DNA from: Arcicella sp038230735
Lineage (GTDB): Bacteria; Bacteroidota; Bacteroidia; Cytophagales; Spirosomataceae
NCBI GenBank assembly: GCA_038230735.1
Contig: JBBRMR010000001.1
Span: forward strand, 115,777-179,776
DNA: 64,000 bases
Direction: 5' to 3'
Shown: positions 53,801 through 62,164 of the stretch, piece by piece
Position numbering within the stretch: position 1 is the first letter of the stretch
How the letters are laid out: each line of letters begins with the position of its first letter
The notes under the pieces: model-generated
Seen by the model: the letters and a program-made list of their open reading frames with translations, nothing else
Databases searched by the model: none
Told to the model about the DNA's origin: nothing
Translations under genes and position numbers: made by a program

Positions 53801-53990
53801 GATAACGGACGTTCATCTCGGTTTCAAAATAACCATAATTCATCATGCGTGAACCAAGATTTCCGCCAATTAAGGAAATATGTGTCCCTTTTTTAATTTC
53901 AATTGCATCAGTTTTGACAGATTGAAATGAACTGATTGTTAAAATAGTTAGGACAAAAGCACTAAGCCATTTGATGAGTTGAATTTTCAT
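50829..53990 (-). CDS. Exported SGNH / PVC-type dehydrogenase / HEAT / cytochrome c protein
   Basis: This 1053-residue periplasmic protein has a signal peptide (MKIQLIKWLSAFVLTILTI, cleavage near 27). The parts in order are: an SGNH-hydrolase-like domain (35-260) with FFGYSESF; a beta-propeller 'membrane-bound dehydrogenase' domain (about 380-740); HEAT-like repeats (about 760-910); and a c-type cytochrome with CITCHQADGKG, heme site 934-938. The architecture is that of PVC-type heme-binding proteins. It may oxidise a sugar and pass electrons on. In the SGNH domain, the usual catalytic DGxH is DGCQ (Gln 242), and the Ser block reads GGNL, so esterase activity looks lost. It follows ThuA by 99 bases. 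Confidence 0.88.
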   Translation of the reverse strand: MKIQLIKWLSAFVLTILTISSFQSVKTDAIEIKKGTHISLIGGNLGSRMMNYGYFETEMNVRYPDSQLFIRNMCDGGDTPGFRPHSAKFSPWAFPGAEKFQTEYAASSGSEGHFENPDQWLSRLKTDVIVAFFGYSESFQGKAGLQNYKAELNAFINHTLQQNYNGVNPPQLAIVSPIAFEDLSALHDLPNGKNENENLLLYTLAMKEVVQQHKSVLFVDAFTPSQNWYATTKKPLTIDGCQLNDEGYKKMALLLTDKVFGKMPPKAEKNRKLVQEAVLEKNWMWHNDYKIPNGVHVYGRRFNPFGSDNYPAEIEKIRQMTTIRDTAIWLAASSGKKMDIASADAKTKILLPVKTNFNPDQNGSLTYLSGEEAVKKIKMAPGYKVELFASETEFPDLAKPTQMTFDNKGRLWIATMPSYPHYKPGDAKPNDKIIILEDTNNDGKADKQTVFVDGLHVPVGFEITPEGVFVAQGTNLKLYTDTNGDDKADKVEIILSGFDDHDTHHEISAFVADESGAIYMGEGVFLHTNVETPYGTVRATNGGFYRYSPQRRHLERTAQVAIPNPWGIAFDYWGQNFFAETSSPDVRWMMPGTILPRYGQSNPKSKQLIEKDQMVRPTSGLEFVASRHFPDEVQGDMLINNTIGFLGTKQHQIQDDGTGYKTKHRMDLMVSEDRNFRPVDMEFAPDGSLYFIDWHNILIGHMQHSARDPLRDHIHGRVYRVTYPDRPLVKPAKVFGASIEELLENLKLPEYRTRYRVRRELRGRDANEVLPKVTNWVANLDKNDPKYEHNLLEALWVTWGLDKVNQTLLRQLLKAKDYHARAAAVRVLRFTGHQVIDQPNLLRQAVRDESNRVRLEAIVAASWLSREKGLPILAEAKKMPLDDWMQDTYQAAVAHLGGKAVSKTPEVYSTTNIKGKDLELFTLGRTVFAKEGYCITCHQADGKGLPASGFPPLAGTNWVTGNEDRLIKIVLKGMLGPIEVNGKNYPGQVPMTPFGGLMTDKEVAGVLTYIRNSFGNQASVISPEKVKQIRASVAGKQEIYNASKLLEEHPFEK

Positions 53991-54043
53991 TAATTTGAAT
54001 TTTTAATTCTTCGATGATTTATTTGGGTAGTTGGAGTTGGCTC

Positions 54044-54076
54044 AAACCTATGAGTTTTCAAAAATCTCATAGGTTT
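54044..54076. repeat. Hairpin repeat 'aaacctatgag'
   Basis: AAACCTATGAG pairs perfectly with CTCATAGGTTT around 11 bases. It lies between ThuA and the PVC-type gene, possibly as a processing or stabilising hairpin inside an operon. Confidence 0.75.
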
Positions 54077-54089
54077 ATTATGACGAAAA

Positions 54090-54950
54090 TTACTTCACAA
54101 TACCTCTATATGGCACATTTATATCAATTTTACCTTTCCATTTTTTAGGAACTTTTTTGCCTAATTCCCAATGAATGGCATTAATAATAAGGTGTTGAAA
54201 TGATTCAACTTGAAAATCTTCAGGATGTCCCAAAGTGGTAAAAAATATCTTCGCTCCGAAAGAATTTTTACCCGTCCAAGCCACTGGATTATCGATGGCA
54301 ACTTTGTCGGGATTTACTGATTTACCCATCAATAACCACTCAGAACCCTTGATTGGATAATCGGGCAAAACTCGATAAAGCCATGAATTTACGTGAAAAG
54401 TAGGGTTAACACCCGTGAGAATGGGGTGCTTTTTGGCGGCTTCGATTACGCTCACATCCGTAGTGCTTTTGTGTCCGTAATGCGTATGAGCCGCTTTTCC
54501 GCCCCAACCAGGTGGAGCATTGAAGGCAAATTCACCAAAGGCATTCCATTTTTCAGATTCGTGTCCTTTCGGAAAATTGAAAGAGTGCGTTGAAGTTCTG
54601 AAACCCATCACAGGCTTACCAGATTTTAAATATTTTTCAATTTCCGCCAATTGGTCAGTCGGTAATTGTCGCCAACGGAGAAAGAAAACCGCTAAATCCG
54701 CCTCTTGCAAAGCGAATAAATCAGGAATATTTTTTTCGGCATTTTGATTGGGAAATGCCTTTAAAACTTTGGTACGAAAACCATAATTTTTCTCTAATTC
54801 TGCCGCTAATAAAGGCAAGGTTTCTTCGCCACTATATTCATGATCGCCCGTAACAAAAACGATTAAAGGTTTACGCTTTTCCTGACCCAAAGTCTTGAAA
54901 ATGAAACTACTGGCTAATAGAAAGAAGAGGAGGGTTATGGATTTTTGCAT
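54090..54950 (-). CDS. Exported ThuA-like protein
   Basis: This 286-residue protein has a signal peptide (MQKSITLLFFLLASSFIFKT, ending at LGQ) and a ThuA glutamine-amidotransferase-like fold. It shows LIVFVTGDHEYSGEETLPLL, EADLAVFFLRWRQLP, and GFRTSTHSF at the 'nucleophile elbow', then FFTTLGHPEDF. ThuA proteins take part in oxidative trehalose and related sugar metabolism in rhizobia. The secretion signal suggests a periplasmic site here. It precedes the PVC-type cytochrome gene and follows a sugar ABC transporter. Confidence 0.9.
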   Translation of the reverse strand: MQKSITLLFFLLASSFIFKTLGQEKRKPLIVFVTGDHEYSGEETLPLLAAELEKNYGFRTKVLKAFPNQNAEKNIPDLFALQEADLAVFFLRWRQLPTDQLAEIEKYLKSGKPVMGFRTSTHSFNFPKGHESEKWNAFGEFAFNAPPGWGGKAAHTHYGHKSTTDVSVIEAAKKHPILTGVNPTFHVNSWLYRVLPDYPIKGSEWLLMGKSVNPDKVAIDNPVAWTGKNSFGAKIFFTTLGHPEDFQVESFQHLIINAIHWELGKKVPKKWKGKIDINVPYRGIVK

Positions 54951-55039
54951 ATTGTTGGAAGGTTATTGTTAAGAGAATTTGCTTCGTGATTAGTGATAAC
55001 ATCATTATCGTCAAATTAAGGTCAAAAATCAGCGAAATT

Positions 55040-55142
55040 GTAGAGACAAGGCGACCAACGCTCGGCACTGCCTTGTCTAATCTGTGTCCCATTTTATCAA
55101 CGATTTGGACGTTAATTAGACAAGGCAGTGCCTTGTCTCTAC
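55040..55142. repeat. 'gtagagacaaggc' palindromic repeat
   Basis: GTAGAGACAAGGC... and ...GCACTGCCTTGTCTAAT on the left match ATTAGACAAGGCAGTGCCTTGTCTCTAC on the right, except that the left arm has about 14 extra bases (GACCAACGCTCGG region). This is an interspersed-repeat type found in many Bacteroidota. It lies in the 246-base gap between rbsB-like and ThuA genes. Confidence 0.78.
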
Positions 55143-55196
55143 GTGTTAACCTGATAACTATTTTCATATATCATAAACTGAGAAAAACGATATATT

Positions 55197-56117
55197 CTAC
55201 TTCAAAAACTCACTCAAATTTTCCTTTGTTACTAATTGAAAAGGAATAATTGTTTGCTTTTCAACGGATTGTTTTTTCGCTAATTTTAGGGCAGTTTCAA
55301 TAGCTCCCGCTCCTTGTTGTTTGGAATTTTGAAAAACCGTAGCATCCATTTCGCCTTTTTTCACGGCTTGCAAGGCATCTTGTATAGCATCAATTCCTAC
55401 CACAATTACTTTATCTTTCATGTTGGAGGCTTGCAATGCTTTCACCGCACCCAAAGCCATTTCATCACTTTGAGAAAAAACGGCATTAATTTTTGTTCCG
55501 TAAGATTGAATCCAATTTTGCATTAAATCCATCCCTTTTGCTCGGTCCCAATCTGCTGCTTGGGTGGCTAATAATTTGATATTAGGATAGGATTTTAATA
55601 CCTCATTTGCTCCTTTTTCTCGCTGAATTTGGGCTGATTGACCGATAAAACCCGTAATCATCAATACGTTTCCTTTACCTCCCAATTTCTCAGCAATATA
55701 TTTCATCGCAATGCGTCCCGCTTCTACATCATCTGAACCCACAAAGGCGTTTGGAGCGATGGTAGTAGCAGAATTTACGCCAACGATGGGTATTTTGGCA
55801 GCAATGGCTCTGGCAACAGCGGGCGAACTTGCCTCCACTTCACAAGGATTTATGACAATTAAATCCACTTTTTGAGCAATAAAACTCTCCACTTGCTCCA
55901 TTTGTTTTAGGGGCGAACGTTCGGCATCCACAAGGATTAATTTTACGCCCATTTCATCCGCTTTTTTTTGCATTTCATCGCTGATATTTACGATAAATTC
56001 AGTTTGCATACTGAGCATCGTTGCTCCCACGACAATCTGGTCTTTTTCTTCTTTTTTAGAAGAATTACAGGCTATAAATAGGCAGGTAAAAGTTAGTAAA
56101 AATATATGGTTTTTCAT
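55197..56117 (-). CDS. Sugar ABC transporter substrate-binding lipoprotein (RbsB-like)
   Basis: The start at 56117 overlaps the permease stop as ATGA. The upstream ATG at 56138 was rejected for that reason. The 306-residue protein has lipobox FIAC (Cys 17) and the Peripla_BP_4 fold, with QMEQVESFIAQKVDLIVINP, VGVNSATTIAPNAFVGSDD and GIDAIQDALQAVKKGEMDATVFQN. It binds a monosaccharide in the periplasm and delivers it to the permease. The ligand pocket cannot be assigned to one sugar. Confidence 0.94.
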   Translation of the reverse strand: MKNHIFLLTFTCLFIACNSSKKEEKDQIVVGATMLSMQTEFIVNISDEMQKKADEMGVKLILVDAERSPLKQMEQVESFIAQKVDLIVINPCEVEASSPAVARAIAAKIPIVGVNSATTIAPNAFVGSDDVEAGRIAMKYIAEKLGGKGNVLMITGFIGQSAQIQREKGANEVLKSYPNIKLLATQAADWDRAKGMDLMQNWIQSYGTKINAVFSQSDEMALGAVKALQASNMKDKVIVVGIDAIQDALQAVKKGEMDATVFQNSKQQGAGAIETALKLAKKQSVEKQTIIPFQLVTKENLSEFLK

Positions 56118-57052
56118 CTGTTTGTTTTTAAATTCCAACTATCTAATAATACGGCTCCGATGATGATTATGCCCATTGCCACTTGCTGATAATAGGAACT
56201 TACGTTTAATAAATCTAAGCCATTATTTAATACGCCAATCAAAATTACCCCGAATAAAGTGCCTGTTATCGTGCCAATTCCGCCCGTGGTGCTGGTGCCA
56301 CCAATTACAGCGGCGGCGATGGCATCTAATTCAAAACCAACTCCTGCATTGGGCTGTCCCGTGGTGATTCTGGATGTTAATAAAATTCCTGCCAAGCCCG
56401 ATAATAGCCCACAGAGGGCATAAACCGCCATTTTCACTTGATTTACATTAATTCCAGAAGCCCAAGCCGCTTGTTCGTTGCCCCCAACCGCATATACATA
56501 ACGCCCGAAAACGGTTTTTTTCAAGACGATTGAACACACTGAAAATACGATAATCAAGATAATAATGGGAAATGGAATCCCTAAGATTTCACCACCACCA
56601 ATAAAATTAAAAGAATCTGCAAGGTTAGAAATCGGGCGACCATTACTGATGATTAAAGCCACGCCTCGCCCAATTGTCATAATGCCAAGCGTTACGATAA
56701 ATGGAGCAATCTTACTTTTAGTAATCAAAAATCCGTTCAAAATTCCTATAAATAATCCCGTTAATAATCCTCCCAAAATGGGGATAATTAAGGGGAATTG
56801 GTCAGGGTGTGCCAACGTTGCCACCACTATCCCCGAAACCGCCACGACTGAACCAATCGAAAGGTCAATGCCGCCCGTTATTATCACAAAAGTTACCCCA
56901 AAAGCTAACAAAGCGTTGATGGCAACTTGGGTAAAAATAATTAACCAATTTGAGATGGTCAAAAATTGGGGGCTGATAATTGTTAAGGTTATACAGATAA
57001 GGAGAAAGGCGATGAAAATACCGTATTCTTTGAGTTTTTTAATGGACTGCAT
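56114..57052 (-). CDS. Sugar ABC transporter permease (RbsC-like)
   Basis: The ATG at 57052 (MQSIKKLKEYGIF) gives 312 residues and overlaps the ATPase gene by 14 bases. The frame extends to 57136 only within the ATPase gene. It is an inner-membrane protein of eight to ten helices with NALLAFGVTFVIITGGIDLSIGSVVA and GRYVYAVGGNEQAAWASGIN, the EAA-like loop that contacts the ATPase, and AVIGGTSTTGGIGTI. It belongs to the ribose/xylose/AI-2 permease family. Translation is coupled on both sides. Confidence 0.95.
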   Translation of the reverse strand: MQSIKKLKEYGIFIAFLLICITLTIISPQFLTISNWLIIFTQVAINALLAFGVTFVIITGGIDLSIGSVVAVSGIVVATLAHPDQFPLIIPILGGLLTGLFIGILNGFLITKSKIAPFIVTLGIMTIGRGVALIISNGRPISNLADSFNFIGGGEILGIPFPIIILIIVFSVCSIVLKKTVFGRYVYAVGGNEQAAWASGINVNQVKMAVYALCGLLSGLAGILLTSRITTGQPNAGVGFELDAIAAAVIGGTSTTGGIGTITGTLFGVILIGVLNNGLDLLNVSSYYQQVAMGIIIIGAVLLDSWNLKTNR

Positions 57053-58517
57053 AGTGCATAATGTTTTCTTGTGTGGCTTCGGATTTTGAGAGTATGGCGG
57101 TTTGTTTACCTTTTGAAAGTACCAAGATTCTATCACTCATACCCAAGATTTCGGGTAATTCGGAAGAGATGATAATGACGGCTAAACCTTTGATTTTCAG
57201 GTCGTTAATTAATTTATAAATTTCAAATTTTGCTCCTACGTCAATTCCTCGGGTAGGTTCATCTAAAATAATAATTTTGGGATTGGATAATAAAACCTTA
57301 CCAATAACCACTTTTTGCTGATTTCCGCCACTCAAATTAAGCACTTTTTGTTGAATACTCGAAGCCCTAATTTTTAAATCATGATTCATTTGAAGAGCCA
57401 ACGTTTCTTCCCTTGAATCTGACATAAACCCAGCCTTGGAAAATTTCGGCATACTGGATAAAGTGATGTTGTGTTTTACCGATAAATGAGGGATAAATCC
57501 AAGGGCTTTGCGGTCTTCGCTGACGTAGCCAATGCCATATTTCATGGCATCTTTTGGAGATTTTATGTTAGTTTCTTGCCCATCAATTAATACCATTCCA
57601 CTATCGAAAGTGTCTAATCCTGCAATTGAGAGAGCTATTTCAGTTCTTCCTGCCCCTACCAAACCCGCAATGCCTAATACTTCTCCCGCACAAACTTCAA
57701 AATTAATGCCTTCAAATTTTCCTTTTTTAGTAAGATTTTTTACGGTTAAAATGGTGTTTCCTCTTACGGTTTCTATAACAGGAAAAAGGTCTTCAATTTC
57801 TCTGCCCACCATCATCGAAATTAACTCATTTTGGGGAAATTCATGCGTGTTTTTGGTAGTAATATATTTGCCATCTCGCAAAACGGTAATTCTATCCGAA
57901 ATTTTATAAATCTCATCCATTTTATGAGAAATATAAATGACGGAAACGCCTTGGTTTTTGAGGTCTTTGATGATGGTGAAAAGCGTAGAAACTTCCCTGT
58001 CAGAAAGGGCAGACGTGGGTTCGTCCATGATAATTACCTTTGCCTTGTTTGAAATCGCTTTGGCAATTTCTACCATTTGTCGGTCGGCAATGCTGAGGAA
58101 TTTCATTTTTGTGTGGGCATCAATTTCAACATTTAGGGTTTTGAGTAATTGCTGAGATTTTTGATAAATATCGCTTTCATTGAGCCAATTAAAACGGTGA
58201 GTTTCTTTACCCAAAAAGATATTTTGAGCAACGGTCAATTCAGAAACCATTAAAATCTCTTGGTGAATCATGGAGATTCCCCGCTTCATCATGTCGTGAA
58301 CATTGCTGTGTTTTATTTCATTTCCTTCCAAAAAAATCTTTCCCGCATCGGGTTGAATTAAACCCATCAAAATCTTCATAAAAGTAGATTTTCCCGCTCC
58401 ATTTTCTCCCAAAAGGGCATGAACTTCTCCTTTTTCGAGTTTAAAAGTGATATTATCTAACACTTTCACGCCCGAAAATGATTTGGAAATATTATGTACT
58501 TCAAGGATTAGATTCAT
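57039..58517 (-). CDS. Sugar ABC transporter ATPase (RbsA/MglA-like)
   Basis: This 492-residue protein has two ATPase domains. The first has Walker A GENGAGKST (37-45), LSIADRQMVEIAKA as signature and IMDEPTSAL as Walker B. The second has GLVGAGRTEIALS (degenerate Walker A), LSGGNQQKVVIGK and ILDEPTRGIDVG. This is the usual fused form for ribose-type importers. It provides the energy for the permease. A 170-base gap with an inverted repeat separates it from the oxidoreductase gene upstream. Confidence 0.96.
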   Translation of the reverse strand: MNLILEVHNISKSFSGVKVLDNITFKLEKGEVHALLGENGAGKSTFMKILMGLIQPDAGKIFLEGNEIKHSNVHDMMKRGISMIHQEILMVSELTVAQNIFLGKETHRFNWLNESDIYQKSQQLLKTLNVEIDAHTKMKFLSIADRQMVEIAKAISNKAKVIIMDEPTSALSDREVSTLFTIIKDLKNQGVSVIYISHKMDEIYKISDRITVLRDGKYITTKNTHEFPQNELISMMVGREIEDLFPVIETVRGNTILTVKNLTKKGKFEGINFEVCAGEVLGIAGLVGAGRTEIALSIAGLDTFDSGMVLIDGQETNIKSPKDAMKYGIGYVSEDRKALGFIPHLSVKHNITLSSMPKFSKAGFMSDSREETLALQMNHDLKIRASSIQQKVLNLSGGNQQKVVIGKVLLSNPKIIILDEPTRGIDVGAKFEIYKLINDLKIKGLAVIIISSELPEILGMSDRILVLSKGKQTAILSKSEATQENIMHYAVH

Positions 58518-58536
58518 AATAATAATAGTGAGTAGT

Positions 58537-58673
58537 ACGCAGATGACGCAGATACTTCGTAACGCAGATTTTCGCAGATTTTAAAAATGATTTTTAGGAT
58601 TTTTTTAATACAATATTCAAATAAAAAAATCTGCGAAAATCTGCGTTACCGAAGGTATCTGCGTCATCTGCGT
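58537..58673. repeat. 'cgcagat' long inverted repeat
   Basis: Arms of about 46 bases (58537-58583 and 58625-58673) contain repeated CGCAGAT words and match except for two small gaps around ACTTCGTAA / TTACCGAAGGT. The loop is about 41 bases. It fills the spacer between the Gfo/Idh/MocA and ATPase genes. Confidence 0.85.
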
Positions 58674-58686
58674 GCCATCATTAGCC

Positions 58687-59847
58687 CTATACAAAATCCC
58701 CATCCACGCCCGTATCTTTCCAACTCCTTGAATTGGCAGAATCAATCACGGCTTCGCATACTTTTTGGGTTTGTAAGGCTTCTTTAAACGTAGGAGAACA
58801 TGGTTTTCCCGTTTCTAAACTCTTCAAAAAATCGGCTACTTGATGCACAAAACTGTGTTCATAGCCAATGCCCAAGCCTGGCACCCACCACTTATCCATA
58901 TAAGGTTGGTCGCCATCGGTTACGTGGATTGAACGCCAACCTCTCACGATTGAATCATCGTTGTGGTCAAAATATTCCAATCTATTCAAGTCGTGCAAAT
59001 CCCAACGGATGGAAGCATTTGCTCCATTTATTTCAAAAGTATAAAGGGCTTTGTGTCCCCGTGCGTAACGGGTGGACTCAAAAAGACCCAGAGAACCGTT
59101 CTCGAAATGGCAATGAAAAATACAGGCATCATCAATTTTTACGGGTTCAACCTTGCCCGTCAATTGGTGCATCCGTTCTTTCACGAAGGTTTCGGTCATG
59201 GCAGAAACATCGGTAATTGCTCCGTTGAGCCACATTGCCGTATCAATGCAATGAGCAAGAAGGTCGCCCGTTACACCCGAACCCGCCGCCTCAGCATCCA
59301 TTCGCCAAAGTCCAGTTCCACCTTGTGGAAGGTCGGCACTGATGGTCCAATCTTGCAAAAAATTGGCTCGATAATGATAAATTTTACCCAATTTACCCGA
59401 ATCAATAATTTGTTTTGCCAATGAAACAGCGGGAATTCTTCGGTAATTGTACCAAACGGTGCTATTGACCTTTGCTGCCTCAATAGCTTCAACCATTTTT
59501 TCACCTTCGGCTAAATTGCGAGAAAGGGGTTTTTCGCAGAGAATCATTTTTCCTGCCGCCGCCGCTGCAATTGAAATTTCAGCGTGCGTATCGTTGGGCG
59601 TGCAAATATCGACAGCATCAATATCATCTCGGGCAATGAGGGTTCTCCAATCCGTTTCCACAGATTCGTAGCCCCATTGTTCGGCAAAGGCTTTTACATT
59701 GTCAAAATTCCGAGAACAAACTGCCTTCAAAACGGGCGTATATGCTAATGCTGGAAAAAAATTTGCTACTCTATTATAGCCATTGGAGTGAGTTCTACCC
59801 ATAAAACCCGTTCCAATTAATCCAATTCTAAGTTGTTTTTTTGTCAT
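58687..59847 (-). CDS. Gfo/Idh/MocA family oxidoreductase
   Basis: This 386-residue protein has an N-terminal Rossmann domain with GLIGTGFMGRTHSNGY (NAD-binding) and the ICEKPLSRN motif, whose Lys is catalytic. The C-terminal substrate domain carries LAHCIDTAMWLNG, where the family His is present. It oxidises or reduces a sugar or polyol in the cytoplasm with NAD(P). In the rhizobial thu operon, the family member ThuB oxidises trehalose next to ThuA, so the pairing here is suggestive. It begins 8 bases after the DUF819 gene. Confidence 0.93.
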   Translation of the reverse strand: MTKKQLRIGLIGTGFMGRTHSNGYNRVANFFPALAYTPVLKAVCSRNFDNVKAFAEQWGYESVETDWRTLIARDDIDAVDICTPNDTHAEISIAAAAAGKMILCEKPLSRNLAEGEKMVEAIEAAKVNSTVWYNYRRIPAVSLAKQIIDSGKLGKIYHYRANFLQDWTISADLPQGGTGLWRMDAEAAGSGVTGDLLAHCIDTAMWLNGAITDVSAMTETFVKERMHQLTGKVEPVKIDDACIFHCHFENGSLGLFESTRYARGHKALYTFEINGANASIRWDLHDLNRLEYFDHNDDSIVRGWRSIHVTDGDQPYMDKWWVPGLGIGYEHSFVHQVADFLKSLETGKPCSPTFKEALQTQKVCEAVIDSANSRSWKDTGVDGDFV

Positions 59848-59855
59848 AGTTTTTT

Positions 59856-61019
59856 TTAAAAAAAGCCTGAGTTTCGTATAAATTCAGCTACTAAAATTCC
59901 CCAATAAGTCCCCGTTGCATTACCCAAAGCACCTACTAAAATGCCGGGTAGTGTTAAGTCGTTTCTATTGAGACTCCGAGAAAGTGCCATTGCCGAAGCC
60001 GACCCGCCCACATTGGCTTGTGATGCAATCGAAACAATGTCCCAATCTTGTTTGAGCAAAGCCCCCATTCCATAAATAATGAGTCCATGAACAGCTACTA
60101 ATATACTCACAAAGCCCATGAGAACTACTGCCAGCTTTCCGTCTTTTAATAAAGCGGGTACATCACAATAAGCTCCAATAACCGCCAAAAACAAGTAAAT
60201 ACCCAATAATCCTAATAATCTCTGACCTTTTAATCTGTTTACTGCTGGAAATTGTGCCAAAATCAAAGCGATGGTAGTAAGCCATAAAATGCTTGGTACT
60301 TGCGGAATTTGAGAACTTAGCCAAACCGAAATTCTAATGCCCATAAAACTGATTAACAGCAATAGTGCTAAATCAAAGGGGCTTACACTTTCAATATCTG
60401 AGGTAAAATTGCTGGTTTCAGCTTTGTTTTCCTCTAAATTTTCTACTACTTTTTTTCTTGGATAATATTTATTCAAAAGTTGCGGTAATGCTAAGGTTGC
60501 AATTACCCAAATGGCAGTAATAATGTTATCGGCAACGGTAGCGGCTGAAAAAAGTGTTCCTTGTTTCGACACCCCGTAGTGCAGAGCAACGCCGTTAAAA
60601 TTTGTGCTTCCTCCTATGTATGTACCCGTGTACATTCCTCCCAATGCGTAATAAAATTCCCCAATTTGAGTTTTGCCATTCATTACCCACATGGCTACCA
60701 ACGTTCCAATTACGGTTGCTACCGACCCCAAAAGAAACATAATAAGCATCGGTTTTCCTGCTTTTTTAAGGCTATTCAAATTGATATTAAGCAACATTAA
60801 AAAAATAGAAAGCGGAGCAACGTAAGTGAAAATACCGTCATATAAGGGCGTTTCGGGTGTTGAGGCTGGAATTATTCCCAAATTTGCTACGATTGCCGTC
60901 AAAATAATGACCATCAATCCTGTACCAACGTGTTTGAAAAAATCCTTTGTATTGAGCCATTCCGCTAAGGCAATATTTAGGCATAAAACTGCCAAAATGG
61001 AAAGTTGATTGTTGAACAT
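59856..61019 (-). CDS. DUF819 family membrane protein
   Basis: This 387-residue protein has about 10 to 11 hydrophobic segments. YTGTYIGGSTNFNGVAL and the C-terminal SIASQANVGGSASAMALS with GILVGALGNATGTYWG are typical of DUF819 (YjcL-like). These repeated Gly/Ser/Asn loops are like those of transporters with pseudo-symmetric halves, so it may be a second uptake or export route for the cluster. It is tightly linked to the oxidoreductase. Confidence 0.9.
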   Translation of the reverse strand: MFNNQLSILAVLCLNIALAEWLNTKDFFKHVGTGLMVIILTAIVANLGIIPASTPETPLYDGIFTYVAPLSIFLMLLNINLNSLKKAGKPMLIMFLLGSVATVIGTLVAMWVMNGKTQIGEFYYALGGMYTGTYIGGSTNFNGVALHYGVSKQGTLFSAATVADNIITAIWVIATLALPQLLNKYYPRKKVVENLEENKAETSNFTSDIESVSPFDLALLLLISFMGIRISVWLSSQIPQVPSILWLTTIALILAQFPAVNRLKGQRLLGLLGIYLFLAVIGAYCDVPALLKDGKLAVVLMGFVSILVAVHGLIIYGMGALLKQDWDIVSIASQANVGGSASAMALSRSLNRNDLTLPGILVGALGNATGTYWGILVAEFIRNSGFF

Positions 61020-61085
61020 AAATAGCTGTGAGTTGTGAGGAATGAGCCGTAAGCTACGTTTTCATCTTTAATTTTTAGAATAATT

Positions 61086-61117
61086 AGCTTTGAGTTCACG
61101 GCTCGTAACTCAAAGCT
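61086..61117. repeat. 'agctttgagtt' hairpin
   Basis: AGCTTTGAGTT pairs perfectly with AACTCAAAGCT around 10 bases. It lies between the isomerase/epimerase and DUF819 genes. Confidence 0.65.
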
Positions 61118-61129
61118 CACTGCTCAAAG

Positions 61130-62161
61130 CTACTCAATCCACCCGTGTTGCTGACGTACTTTTATCATTGCCGCCAGAATATCATTCCAAGTTTGTTGTT
61201 TGGTCATCACGGAATTATCAAACATACAGCCATCCCAACAAATATGTTTGAACGCTTTGGTGAGTTCTCCGTCATTGTTGCGTAGCCACAGACCCGCATC
61301 GTGGGTAATATCTAATTTTCCGTTGGGGTCATTAGCTTGGCAGTGGCGACCCGTTTTATCATGCGAACCCGTGCCGTGAACCGTTCCATCATTTTGAGCC
61401 ACGTGAAAATCAATCGTCCACGGGCGAAGGGCATCCGTTAGCGTTTTTAATCCTGCCAAAAAGGTTGCTCTATCTTCCCATTGGAAATCAGCGGGCAAAA
61501 TTCTATCATCGGGAGCATTATAACCCAACAAATATAAAGTAGTATGCGACATATCCGCCTGAAAGCCAATATTGGGTCTATCCACGGCTTCGAGGGTTTC
61601 GAGCATGGCTTTCCAACTGTGCATCCCTCCCCAACAGATTTCTCCTTCGGCCGCTAATTTTTCACCATAATCTGCCGCTACATCACAGGCTTCTCTGAAT
61701 GTATCAGTAATTAATTTTGTGTTATTAACAGGGTCTTTTGCCCAATTTTCAACACTACTTGCCGAGTCAATTCTAACAACTCCGTGCGGACGAATACCCA
61801 TTTCACGGAGTTTTTGCCCGATATGACACGATTTACGCACCATTTCGATAAATTGTGAGCGTTCTTCTTTTGAACCCATCGCAGGTCCGCCCCAAATGGG
61901 TGCGACCAAACTACCAATTTCAAGATTGTGTTTGGCAACTTTATCGGCTAACCTTTTGATGGCATCATCAGAAGTGTCTAAATCGTAATGTGGGTCAAAA
62001 AGTCCCAAATCAACGCCATCAAATTTTACGCCATCGACTTCGGCGGCGGCGGTCATTTCGAGCATCGTATCTAACGAAATGGGCGGTTCTGAATCAGGAC
62101 CTTTTCCAACAATACCGGGCCAAGTAGCATTGTGGAGTTTTGGATAATTATTTTCTTGCAT
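61130..62161 (-). CDS. Sugar phosphate isomerase/epimerase (AP-endonuclease-2-like TIM barrel)
   Basis: The ATG at 62161 (MQENNYPKLHNATWPGIVG) gives 343 residues. The frame open to 62329 translates repeat-rich DNA and was rejected. TIM-barrel metal-binding motifs are AAEGEICWGGMHSW (Glu), GFQADMSHT (Asp and His) and IDFHVAQND (His). The family isomerises or epimerises sugars or keto-sugars, which fits with a Gfo/Idh/MocA dehydrogenase nearby. The exact substrate is unknown. It is separated from the cupin gene by a 133-base repeat-rich spacer. Confidence 0.9.
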   Translation of the reverse strand: MQENNYPKLHNATWPGIVGKGPDSEPPISLDTMLEMTAAAEVDGVKFDGVDLGLFDPHYDLDTSDDAIKRLADKVAKHNLEIGSLVAPIWGGPAMGSKEERSQFIEMVRKSCHIGQKLREMGIRPHGVVRIDSASSVENWAKDPVNNTKLITDTFREACDVAADYGEKLAAEGEICWGGMHSWKAMLETLEAVDRPNIGFQADMSHTTLYLLGYNAPDDRILPADFQWEDRATFLAGLKTLTDALRPWTIDFHVAQNDGTVHGTGSHDKTGRHCQANDPNGKLDITHDAGLWLRNNDGELTKAFKHICWDGCMFDNSVMTKQQTWNDILAAMIKVRQQHGWIE

Positions 62162-62164
62162 AGT

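Noticed and set aside
56565..57089. 174-codon open frame on the plus strand opposite the permease gene
   Set aside because: It is antisense to a hydrophobic membrane protein, which commonly leaves long open complementary frames. No coding signal of its own was seen.
58963..59424. 153-codon plus-strand frame opposite the Gfo/Idh/MocA gene
   Set aside because: It is antisense to a clear enzyme and overlaps another shadow frame. No ribosome binding site or domain was found.
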